This document shows positions 8,965 to 16,725 of a stretch of DNA of 64,000 nucleotides, in pieces. The position numbers and the translations under genes were made by a program. The stretch lies in assembly GCF_004102025.1 (NCBI RefSeq), contig NZ_CP025228.1, positions 2,976,001-3,040,000 on the forward strand, written 5' to 3'. The DNA comes from Actinomyces qiguomingii (lineage in GTDB: Bacteria > Actinomycetota > Actinomycetes > Actinomycetales > Actinomycetaceae). How positions within the stretch are numbered: position 1 is the stretch's first letter; the number at the start of each line of letters is the position of its first letter. Under the pieces are notes generated by a model. It was given only the letters and a program-made list of their open reading frames with translations. It was not told where the DNA came from and made no database searches.

Positions 8965-9975
8965 TCACTTGCTCGCGGTTGCGCCGGCGAGGGGCTTGTC
9001 GCCGGGGCGGGCGAGCGGGCCGACCAGCTCGTGAGGCCGGTACGGCTCCTCCAGGTAGGCGATCTCCTCCTCGGTGAGCTTGAGGTCTAGGGCGCGCACG
9101 GCGTCGTCGACCCGGCTGGGCCGCGAGCAGCCGACGATCGGTGCGTCCACGCCCCGTGCCCAGTGCCAGGCCAGTGCCACATCCGCCATGGGAACGTCGT
9201 GCTTCTCCGCGGTCTCGGCCACGCGCTCGATGATGGGCATGTCGATTTCGCGGTCGCGGTCGTACTTGGCGCGCATAGTGCCATCGGTGGCCGAACGCAC
9301 CGACTCGGAGTCCCAGGTGGGGCGGGTCAGGTGACCGGAGGCGAGCGGACTGTACGGGGTGAGCGACATCCCGTACTGGTCACACACGGGGATCAGCTCG
9401 CGCTCGTCCTCACGGTAGAGCAGGTTGTAGTGGTTCTGCATGGAGGCGAAGCGAGTCCAGCCGCCCGCGTCGGCCGCCGCCTGCAGGTTGTGCAGCTGGT
9501 AGCCGTACATGGCCGAGGCGCCCAGGGCGCGGACCTTGCCCGCCTTCACCAGGCCGTCCAGCGCCTCCATGGTCTCCTCGACCGGGGTGTCGTAGTCGAA
9601 GCGGTGGATGATGTACAGGTCCAGGTAGTCGGTGCCCAGGCGCTCCAGGGTCCCCTCGATCTCCCGGTTGATCGCTTCCCGGGACAGGTGCCCCTCGTTG
9701 AAGTAGACCTTGGAGGCGAGTACCACGTCCTCCCGCTTGACGCCGAGGTTCTTCAGGGAGGCGCCGATGAACTCCTCGCTGGTGCCGCGGGCGTAGACGT
9801 TGGCGGTGTCGATGAAGTTCACGCCGAGCTCCAGGGCGCGGGCGATGACCGCCTGGGTGGCGCTCTGGTCGATGACCCACTGGTGGAAGTCGGGGAAGAC
9901 CCTCCCGAAGCTCATGCCGCCGATGCACAGGCGGGGGATGGTGATGTCCGTGGTTCCGAGCTTGGTGTACTCCAT
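8965..9975 (-). CDS. Aldo/keto reductase
   Basis: This 336-residue NADPH-dependent oxidoreductase shows the AKR catalytic tetrad: Asp in VNFIDTANVY, Tyr in the same block, Lys in VVLASKVYF and His in LYIIHRFD. The C-terminal cofactor segment APIVGCSRPSRVDDAV is present. The lineage resembles YdhF/IolS-like (potassium channel beta-subunit-like) AKRs that reduce small aldehydes. Its substrate is unknown. It is monocistronic with its own terminator. A link to the inositol locus 13 kb away would be speculation. Confidence 0.88.
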   Translation of the reverse strand: MEYTKLGTTDITIPRLCIGGMSFGRVFPDFHQWVIDQSATQAVIARALELGVNFIDTANVYARGTSEEFIGASLKNLGVKREDVVLASKVYFNEGHLSREAINREIEGTLERLGTDYLDLYIIHRFDYDTPVEETMEALDGLVKAGKVRALGASAMYGYQLHNLQAAADAGGWTRFASMQNHYNLLYREDERELIPVCDQYGMSLTPYSPLASGHLTRPTWDSESVRSATDGTMRAKYDRDREIDMPIIERVAETAEKHDVPMADVALAWHWARGVDAPIVGCSRPSRVDDAVRALDLKLTEEEIAYLEEPYRPHELVGPLARPGDKPLAGATASK

Positions 9976-10308
9976 TGCCTGAGTCTCCTAGGGTTCGCGA
10001 GTCGGTTCGTGCGCGTCGGGCGCGTGGGGCGGCGACGCCGTCGTCCCGGCCTTAGCGTGCCCCGGGCGGTGCCCGAACCGCCAGGTTCTGACAGTACCCC
10101 TCGTAGCGGTCCAACGAGTTCATGCCCCGGCGACACGGACGCAGGACACCACGCCCTCAAACGCAAGCAGCCGCATCACAGCCCAACCGGGCTAGACCAA
10201 CATGCAGTGCGTCTGACAGCCACGAACGGCAAAATTCGGGAGTACCGTTCCTAAATTTGACCGACAGCGTGAGCCATGAGAGGCTTCTTCCAAAAGAGGA
10301 GCGTTGCC
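9976..10308. other. Intergenic region, 333 bp
   Basis: This region separates the divergent aldo/keto reductase and the first DUF4143-type ATPase. It presumably holds both promoters. No clear hexamers, repeats or small gene were recognised. Confidence 0.4.
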
Positions 10309-11523
10309 ATGTACATTCCGCGCGAGGTCGAGGACACCGTTGACTCAATACTGTCTCAGGGCAAGGTGCTCCTTGTGACGGGAGCTCGTCAAGTGGGTAA
10401 GACCACCATGCTAAAGAGGCACCTCAGCCCTGCATTCGACTACGTCTCTCTTGAGAACCCCCTGGACTACGTCACAGCCAGAACCGACGCGCTCCTGTTC
10501 TTCCAGAGCCACGACATACCCCTCCTCATCGACGAGGTGCAACGCGTCCCCGAGCTGTTCAGCACCGTCAAGTTCATCGTGGATCAGTCCGACGCGCGTG
10601 GACAGATCGTCCTAACGGGCTCACAGACATACCAACTCATGCAAGGCGTCAGCGACTCCCTGGCTGGCCGTATCAGAATCATCGAAATGGGCGGCTTCTC
10701 CCTGAGGGAGCTGGTCGGCTCCACCGGGAAGGGAGCCTACGTACCAACCAGACTCAAGCAGTCAGAGGTGCGAGCCGTCCCCGACGGCTTCGACCTCTGG
10801 ACCCACATCCATCGCGGCTCCATGCCCGAGCTGCAGGACGCCTCCCAAGACTGGGACACCTTCTACGCAGACTATGTCAGGACCTACCTCGAACGCGACG
10901 TCCGCGACCTCGTCAACGTCAGTGATGAGATGAAGTTCTACAACTTCATGGTCGCCTGTGCGGCGCGCTCCGGACAGCTGTTCAATGCCTCCGCCGTCGC
11001 CGGAGTGGCCGAGGTAGACCGTAAGACCGTCAAGGCATGGCTGTCCGTGCTCCAGGCGTCGGGCATTGTCCGTATCTTGCGGCCGTTCTGGTCCAACGTC
11101 GACAAGCGGCTCACCAAGACCCCGAAGCTGTATTTCATGGACACGGGCCTGGTCTGTCATCTCACGCGTTGGACGACGCCGGACGCGTTGCGCAACGGCG
11201 CCGCGGCCGGACACGTCTTCGAGACATTCGTCGTATCCGAGGTGCTGAAGAGCTACATGAACGCCGGGGCGAATCTCCATGATGTGTGGTTCTACCGTGA
11301 CCAGAAGAAACGCGAGATCGACTTGGTGATCCAGCAAGGGCATGTCCTGCACCCCGTGGAGGTCAAGCTGGGCGTGCAGATCGGCGCAGAAGCTACCAAG
11401 AGCTTCTCGCGTCTTGAGCGTATTACGGGCTATGAGTTCGGCTTCGGGCACGTTATCTGCCAGACGAGGGAGCCCTACCCCATTACGCGCGACATACAGG
11501 CGGTACCCGTCTGGGCGATCTAG
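10309..11523 (+). CDS. AAA_14/DUF4143 ATPase, paralogue 1
   Basis: The start at 10309 is preceded by AAGAGGAG at good spacing. The 404-residue protein has an AAA_14 ATPase domain: Walker A GARQVGKTT near residues 25-33, Walker B LLIDEVQRVPEL near 70 and sensor IVLTGSQ near 100. A DUF4143 domain follows, with a helix-turn-helix-like region around AGVAEVDRKTVKAWLSVL. The C-terminus carries REIDLVI...HPVEVKLG, the spacing of a PD-(D/E)XK nuclease-like core. Such proteins are widespread, often multicopy and poorly understood. Two more paralogues follow on the other strand, about 50 residues apart in layout but clearly diverged from this one. Confidence 0.85.
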   Translation: MYIPREVEDTVDSILSQGKVLLVTGARQVGKTTMLKRHLSPAFDYVSLENPLDYVTARTDALLFFQSHDIPLLIDEVQRVPELFSTVKFIVDQSDARGQIVLTGSQTYQLMQGVSDSLAGRIRIIEMGGFSLRELVGSTGKGAYVPTRLKQSEVRAVPDGFDLWTHIHRGSMPELQDASQDWDTFYADYVRTYLERDVRDLVNVSDEMKFYNFMVACAARSGQLFNASAVAGVAEVDRKTVKAWLSVLQASGIVRILRPFWSNVDKRLTKTPKLYFMDTGLVCHLTRWTTPDALRNGAAAGHVFETFVVSEVLKSYMNAGANLHDVWFYRDQKKREIDLVIQQGHVLHPVEVKLGVQIGAEATKSFSRLERITGYEFGFGHVICQTREPYPITRDIQAVPVWAI

Positions 11524-11635
11524 CGGTTGTGGCCCGTCGCCATTCACGGCCCCCTAGAAGTCAGTCGTGCGATTAGTAATCACCGGCGGCGCGTCGTCGG
11601 GGTGGCCGCTACGCGATCACGCCAGCGCCGCGCTG

Positions 11636-12895
11636 TCAGTTGCGCAGACATGCCAGGGGGATGACGAAGACGCCGTCATCTCGGCGGTAAGCGGTGGATC
11701 CAGCGGTGATCACCGCAAGGAAGGACGGCTCGCCCATTCGGTCCAAGTCCACACGGTCCCGCAGGCGACGCAGGTGGGCAGCAGCATCGTCAAGCTGCGC
11801 GGAACCGAGTTTCACCTCGACCGGCGCCCACCGTCCGTCAGCGAGGACCACGACGGCGTCCGCCTCTAGGCCGGTCTTGTCACGGTAGTGGAAGAGCGTC
11901 CCGTCGTTGGCTTCGGCGTAGACCCTTAGGTCGCGCACGCACAGCGATTCGAACTGCAGTCCGAAGGTCTCGAAGTCACGCAACAGGTCAGCCGGAGTCC
12001 AGCGCATGACGGCAGCACCGATCGACGGGTCCACGAAGTGACGGGTCGGGCTGGTTCTGATCGCGGTCTTCGAACGCAGCGCAGGGTTCCATGCGGGCAG
12101 ATCCTCGATCACGTAGGCGCGCGCCAACGCGTCGAGGTAGTCGCTTACCGTGTTGGGTGCCATGGAGGCTTCATCAACCGCTAGGTCGGCCGCGATCGTG
12201 GCCTGTGAGGCCTGAGTGGAGACGTGGCGCGCATAGGCGCGCATGAGCACACGCATGCGGGTGGCGTTCCGGGCCACCCCGTCCATGCGGGCTACGTCGG
12301 AGTCGACCAGGCCCTCAACGTAGTTCCTTGCCAGGCGTCCGACCGGCGCCGCTGCGCCTGCGGTGACGGCGGCAGGCCAGCCGCCGCGGCAGAGCACCCT
12401 TGCCATGTCTTCCACGTCAAGCGTGGCGACACCGGCGATCTCCGTTTCTCCGTCAAAAAGCGCCTTTAGAGACACCTGCCCAGCGGACTCCTCCGACTCG
12501 AACAGCGTCATGGTCCGCATGACCAGGGAGGCAATCCTCCCAACGCCGGAATGCATGCCCTGTACAGTCGGCGTGGATGAGCCGGTGAGTATGAACTGCC
12601 CCGGCTCGCCGCGACGGTCGACGGCGAAGCGGATCGCGTCCCACAGCTGCGGCGCCATCTGCCACTCGTCTATGAGTCGCGGCGTTTTTCCTTCCAGCAG
12701 CGCGGAGGGCTTTGCATCCGCGAGCGCGAGGTAGGACCGGCTGTGGTCAGGATCCTGGAGGTAGATGACGCTGCCGGCCTGTTGTAAGGAGGTAGCGGTT
12801 TTACCGCACCACTTCGGCCCCCTGACCTGCACCGCACCGCTGATCGCCAGGGCCTCGCCAAGCAGGTCGTCTGCGAGTCGTGGCAGATAGCGCAT
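11636..12895 (-). CDS. AAA_14/DUF4143 ATPase, paralogue 2
   Basis: The 419-residue protein starts at 12895 after GGAGGA. Its P-loop RGPKWCGKTATS lies near residues 26-37, Walker B PRLIDEWQMAPQLWD near 75 and the sensor FILTGSSTP near 105. The C-terminal DUF4143 portion contains FHYRDKTGLEADAVV followed by WAPVEVKLG, matching E-x-D...E-x-K of restriction-like folds. It is closer to paralogue 3 (same CGKT P-loop and same IDEWQ block) than to paralogue 1, with which it converges. A 23-bp tandem repeat begins 64 bp upstream of its start. Confidence 0.84.
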   Translation of the reverse strand: MRYLPRLADDLLGEALAISGAVQVRGPKWCGKTATSLQQAGSVIYLQDPDHSRSYLALADAKPSALLEGKTPRLIDEWQMAPQLWDAIRFAVDRRGEPGQFILTGSSTPTVQGMHSGVGRIASLVMRTMTLFESEESAGQVSLKALFDGETEIAGVATLDVEDMARVLCRGGWPAAVTAGAAAPVGRLARNYVEGLVDSDVARMDGVARNATRMRVLMRAYARHVSTQASQATIAADLAVDEASMAPNTVSDYLDALARAYVIEDLPAWNPALRSKTAIRTSPTRHFVDPSIGAAVMRWTPADLLRDFETFGLQFESLCVRDLRVYAEANDGTLFHYRDKTGLEADAVVVLADGRWAPVEVKLGSAQLDDAAAHLRRLRDRVDLDRMGEPSFLAVITAGSTAYRRDDGVFVIPLACLRN

Positions 12896-12958
12896 GGCTC
12901 GTTCCTCCAGCTTCCGAATCCCGCACCCTTCCGCCGCCAGCCTACCCGACTGCGCGAC

Positions 12959-13040
12959 TTGGACCGGATCCGTTGCGTCAGTTGGACCGGATCTGTTGCG
13001 TCAGTTGGACCGGATCTGTTGCGTCAGTTGGCCCCGATCC
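12959..13040. repeat. 23-bp tandem repeat, about 3.5 copies
   Basis: Units of 23 bp start at 12959, 12982 and 13005, beginning TTGGACCGGATC and ending GTTGCGTCAG. A degenerate partial copy starts at 13028. Units differ at only one base. The block lies in the promoter-proximal region of ATPase paralogue 2. Confidence 0.85.
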
Positions 13041-13211
13041 GGCTCTTCCGGTTCGAGAATGCGGCGGGCGGGTGAGGCCGATGATGTTCAGAATTGACAT
13101 CGACGGCGTTTCTGCCGAGTCTAGATTTTTTCTGCCTCCTCCCTGGGGTGCGCCTCAGCAGGCCCTGGCGAACGAGCCTGCCGCCGCCACCGCACCCCCA
13201 AATACGCAATT

Positions 13212-13496
13212 TCACGCCAAATCACTTCTGCCAGCGCCGCAGGTGCCGTGTTGCTCGTCCTTTGGGATAGGCATGCCGCAGCTCTGGCAGTGGGGTCCGG
13301 GCGGCGCCTCGAGCAGACGCGTTACCGGCACGTCCAGCGCGGCGGCCAGCAGTTTGCACATGTCGATACCAGGGGTGGTGGCGCCGGTCTCCCAGCGCGA
13401 GACCGCCTGCCGGGTGACTATGACCCGCTGTGCCAGTTCGTCCTGCGTCTATTCCCGCTCCACTCGGACCTCGGCGATGTCTTCTCCGATTGCCAT
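13212..13496 (-). pseudogene. XRE-family HTH regulator with zinc-ribbon tail, interrupted by an in-frame TAG
   Basis: Reading from the ATG at 13496 gives MAIGEDIAEVRVERE, then TAG (13449-13451), then TQDELAQRVIVTRQAVSRWE and TPGIDMCKLLAAALDVPV, a canonical XRE helix-turn-helix broken at codon 16. A zinc-ribbon start (CQSCGMPIPKDEQHGTC) follows, but the protein stops at 13212 before a second CxxC pair. XRE regulators with a C-terminal zinc ribbon are a known architecture. This copy has therefore lost its initiation region and probably its C-terminus. Internal reinitiation at a later codon cannot be excluded. Confidence 0.75.
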
Positions 13497-13602
13497 ATCG
13501 GCCTCCTCTTTCACGGCTTCCCAGCGCTGCCGCCACCTAAGAACAGCACAGGCGCCCCGTCCCGTCGAGCAACGGGTTGTTGCATCGCCACCCCATAGCC
13601 GA

Positions 13603-14865
13603 TCACGGGCACAAGGCCTTCAGGGGAAAGGTGAGGACGCCGTCGGGTAGCTTCATGGTGGGCCCGTCCGCAGTCACGACGGCGGTGAAGACCGGTGCGG
13701 GCGTACGTCGAGTGTCAATATCCGCCACGAACGCGGCCAGGGAGTCCTGGGCCTTCGCTATCTGTCGCTGCCCCAATTTGACCTCAAACGCAGCCCAGCG
13801 CCCGTCATCGAACTCGACGACGGCGTCGGCCTCCTTTCCCGACTTGTCCCGGTAGTGGTATACACGCCCACCCCGCAACTCAGCGAAGGTACGCAGATGT
13901 TGCACAACCTGGGACTCGAACCACAACCCGGCGGTCTCCAGGTCTTGCATCAGGCGCTCTGCCGAGGTCCCGGTGATGGCTGCAGCCAGGGCGGGATCCA
14001 CGAAATGGAGTTTTGATGAGGTGCGCACCGCGTAGCGCGAGCGCAGGTGCGGAGCCCACGCGGGCTGCTCTTCGACAATGAAGAGCCGCCTAAGGGCGTT
14101 GACATAGCTCGCGGCGGTCTCTGCGCTGAGCGCCTGAGTCGTCACGTCCCTCGCGATGGTGGTGAACGACGCCTCGGTGGCAATATGGCGCGCCAGAGAG
14201 CGCAAAAGCGCACGTAACCTGATCGGATCGCGACGCGGCTCCCCATCGAGCCGCCCCATGTCGATGTTGACGACATCCTCCGCATAGTCGCGCAGATGCC
14301 GCTGCGCCTGCGCAGTGGTGGCATCGACGTCGCCCGGCCAGCCGCCGTGGACCAGTGCGTCCAGCGCCTCTCGGACGCTCGTGCCGGAGTCAAGCGCAGG
14401 CGCCGGCGCCTCGCCGTCGAATAGTGCCGCCAACGAGACCTTCCCTGTACCCAGGCCCCGCTCGAACAGGGTCATCGGCCGCAGGCGCACCCTGGAGATC
14501 CGGTGGGCCCCAGAATGCCGCGTAGCATCCTCGGCGGGAACCGAGGAACCGGTGAGTATGAACTGTCCAGGCCGTTGCCTGGAGTCGACCTCCCGCCGTA
14601 CCGCATTCCACAGGTCCGGCGCCAGCTGCCACTCGTCTATCAGTCTGGGAGTATCACCCTCCAGCAGCAACGCAGGATCGAGGTCGAGCGCGGCGCGAAT
14701 CTGCGGCAGACCCGAATCCAGGGCGACCTCGGATGCCGCATGCTGCCGTCCGGTCATGGTCTTGCCGCAGGCGCGCACGCCTTCAATGAGAAGCCCGCCC
14801 GAATAGCCCAGGATCTCGCTAATGAGTGCGTCAACGACGCGAGGACGGTAGCTCGTATCGGTCAT
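13603..14865 (-). CDS. AAA_14/DUF4143 ATPase, paralogue 3
   Basis: The 420-residue protein starts at 14865 with GAGGAAGG upstream. P-loop EGVRACGKTMTG lies near residues 29-40, Walker B PRLIDEWQLAPDLWN near 77 and sensor FILTGSSVPAED near 106. The C-terminal VYHYRDKSGKEADAVV and WAAFEVKLG again give an E-x-D...E-x-K pattern. It is the nearest relative of paralogue 2 and may have arisen by local duplication. Another 23-bp tandem repeat block lies 60 bp upstream (14925-14993), the same placement as at paralogue 2. Confidence 0.84.
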   Translation of the reverse strand: MTDTSYRPRVVDALISEILGYSGGLLIEGVRACGKTMTGRQHAASEVALDSGLPQIRAALDLDPALLLEGDTPRLIDEWQLAPDLWNAVRREVDSRQRPGQFILTGSSVPAEDATRHSGAHRISRVRLRPMTLFERGLGTGKVSLAALFDGEAPAPALDSGTSVREALDALVHGGWPGDVDATTAQAQRHLRDYAEDVVNIDMGRLDGEPRRDPIRLRALLRSLARHIATEASFTTIARDVTTQALSAETAASYVNALRRLFIVEEQPAWAPHLRSRYAVRTSSKLHFVDPALAAAITGTSAERLMQDLETAGLWFESQVVQHLRTFAELRGGRVYHYRDKSGKEADAVVEFDDGRWAAFEVKLGQRQIAKAQDSLAAFVADIDTRRTPAPVFTAVVTADGPTMKLPDGVLTFPLKALCP

Positions 14866-14924
14866 CGACTGCCTTCCTCAATCCACCGCAAGACCAACCC
14901 CAACCCGAGAGTCGACATCATTTT

Positions 14925-14993
14925 AACCGGGCAGTTGGCGCCGTTACAACCGGATAGTTGGCGCCGTTACAACCGGGCAGTCGGCGCTATCGC
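14925..14993. repeat. 23-bp tandem repeat, three copies
   Basis: Three 23-bp units start at 14925, 14948 and 14971, reading AACCGG.. and mostly ending GTTGGCGCCGTTAC. The unit length and the position about 60 bp upstream of a DUF4143 ATPase match the block at 12959. The two unit sequences share ACCGGAT and GTTG but are otherwise different. Confidence 0.85.
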
Positions 14994-15019
14994 AAGCCTC
15001 AACCGGCCGCACCAGGCCG

Positions 15020-15205
15020 CTAACGATGAACGCCATCGCTCAGGGCACGAGCCCCGTCCATCACCAGGCCGACGCCGATCTCCACCATCCGCCGAGGCGC
15101 GACCGCATCCTCGAAGGAGTAGGCGCCCGGGATTGGGGCGACCGCCTCCTGGCCGACGACGGCATAGTCGGCTGGATGCCGCCGTACCGGCAAGGGGCGT
15201 TCTCG
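15020..15205 (-). pseudogene. Possible 3' remnant of an unidentified gene
   Basis: Downstream of the GNAT gene one minus-strand frame reads HPADYAVVGQEAVAPIPG, AYSFEDAVAPRRMVEIGVG and LVMDGARALSDGVHR before TAG (15020-15022). This looks like ordinary protein rather than antisense noise. The frame is closed upstream by a stop near 15206 and has no start. It could be the C-terminal scrap of an enzyme. I do not recognise the family, and the call is tentative. Confidence 0.3.
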
Positions 15206-15208
15206 GTC

Positions 15209-15745
15209 CTACCGCGGGCCAGCGGGCGCGTCTTGGAGATCGCACACCATCAGCCATTCGGTCTCGTCGACGCCGTCACCCACGATGCGGAAGCCCATTC
15301 GCTCATACAGGCGCACGGCCCGGTTGGCCTTGGCGACTCCGAGGGAGGCGCGCGCGTAGCCGTCCTCCCGCAGCTCCTGGAGCATGCGGCGCAGCAGGCG
15401 CGTGCCAATACCCCGGCCCCGATACTCCCGGTACAGGGAGATCGAGAAGGCCGGTGTGGAGGCGTCCAGGTGGCCGTATCCCTCTGTGGTGCGTACCCAG
15501 CAGGCGCCCACCACCCGGCCGTTCACTTCCGCAACCAGTGCCCGATCATCCGGAAGCGTTCCGAAGCCCTCGAAGTGGGCGCGGCACTTGGGGTCCTCGT
15601 AGATCACGCTGCGCGGCACCTGCCCGGTGAAGTCCTCGGGCACGTAAACGGCCTCCAGCAGGAAGTCCTCCAACAGGGGCGTCTCCTCGGGCCGCAGCGG
15701 CCGAATCGCGACGGCATCGTCTTCGATGATCACCATGGGCACCAT
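15209..15745 (-). CDS. GNAT-family N-acetyltransferase
   Basis: Translation from 15745 (MVPMVIIEDDAVAIRPL) gives 178 residues. Met at 15736 is an alternative start, and neither has an obvious ribosome binding site. The acetyl-CoA-binding motif A is clear as YREYRGRGIGTRLLRRML, followed by RASLGVAKANRAVRLYERMG (motif B), so the fold is secure. The acceptor substrate is unknown. It lies immediately downstream of the frameshifted fic gene in the same direction, and the two may once have been co-transcribed. Confidence 0.85.
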   Translation of the reverse strand: MVPMVIIEDDAVAIRPLRPEETPLLEDFLLEAVYVPEDFTGQVPRSVIYEDPKCRAHFEGFGTLPDDRALVAEVNGRVVGACWVRTTEGYGHLDASTPAFSISLYREYRGRGIGTRLLRRMLQELREDGYARASLGVAKANRAVRLYERMGFRIVGDGVDETEWLMVCDLQDAPAGPR

Positions 15746-15782
15746 GGTAAGCAAAACCCGGTTTCTGCGGCTGGCCGGACGC

Positions 15783-16600
15783 TCAGCCGGTGTAGGGGAT
15801 GCGGAAGTAGTCGAGGTGCCGTTTGAAGCGGTCCTGCGCGCCACGGCAGGTCTCCAACAGGAATCCGGGCTGCGAATCCCACTCGCGCAGGCCCCGGTAG
15901 TAGGAGGCTTTCATATCGTCGGTGATGACGAAGGGCACGACGCCACTTGCCAAACACTCACCCAGCATGATCAGCCTCCCGACCCGGCCGTTGCCGTCCT
16001 GGAAGGGGTGGATGCGCTCGAAGCGCACGTGCATGTCAATGATCTCCTCCAGGGTGTGGCGCCGAGCCGGACGATAGCGGGCCAGGAGCGCACCCATCGC
16101 CTCAGGCACGTCCTCGGGCGGCGTCGTCGGCATCCCGGAGACCTCGTTGGGCACGCGCTTGTAGTCGCCGACGGCGAACCATTCCTTGGCGGCTCGCCGG
16201 TCGCCGCCTTGAGAATGCGATGCAGACGCTTAAGCGCGCCCTCGGTGAGCGGCTCACCCACATGGTCGATTACGGCGTCGATGGCGCGGAAGTGGTTGGA
16301 GGTCTCGACGACGTCGTCCACGCGCACCGGCCCCTCGGAGGCGTCTAGCGTTCGGGTTTCGAAGATGAGACGGGTCTGCTCCTCGGAGAGCCGACTGCCC
16401 TCAATCCGGTTCGAGGAGTAGGTGAGGTCGATCTGGAGGCGGTGGTAGATCCCGCCCTTAATCCTCTCCGCCTTCTCCGCTCGCAGCCGGGCCAGTAGCG
16501 GTGATCCGGGCACGTTGACGCCTTCCGGGGCATCATTCAGCAAGGGCGTCGTCGCCGCGGGTGATGGCCGCGTCACCGGCGCATCGTCATCAATCGTCAT
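15783..16600 (-). pseudogene. Fic-domain AMP-transferase, frameshifted
   Basis: The 5' part (from MTIDDDAPVTRP at 16600) contains SSNRIEGSRLS, an (S/T)xxxE(G/N) autoinhibitory helix, and reads well to LHRILKAATGE. After about 16190-16194 the frame turns to nonsense. A second frame resumes KEWFAVGDYKRVPNEVSG and continues through HPFQDGNGRVGR, the intact Fic catalytic motif, to 15783. Adding one base in the GGCGAG/CCGCCAAGG stretch restores a normal protein of about 272 residues. Fic enzymes AMPylate target proteins, and class II members carry their inhibitor N-terminally as here. This copy is either dead or a sequencing artefact. Confidence 0.82.
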
Positions 16601-16725
16601 CGGACACGATTGTAGGGGCCGGCGCCGTCTATTCGGCGGCCCAGGTTCCATGCCACATTCCCAACCGGCTGCAGCATGCTGCACTTGTTTGGGGTAGCCC
16701 GTCGCGCGCCCCTCGCTCTACCTGC

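Noticed and set aside
15026..15826. Plus-strand reading frame across the GNAT gene
   Set aside because: It is antisense to a clear acetyltransferase, and its composition is that of an antisense shadow.
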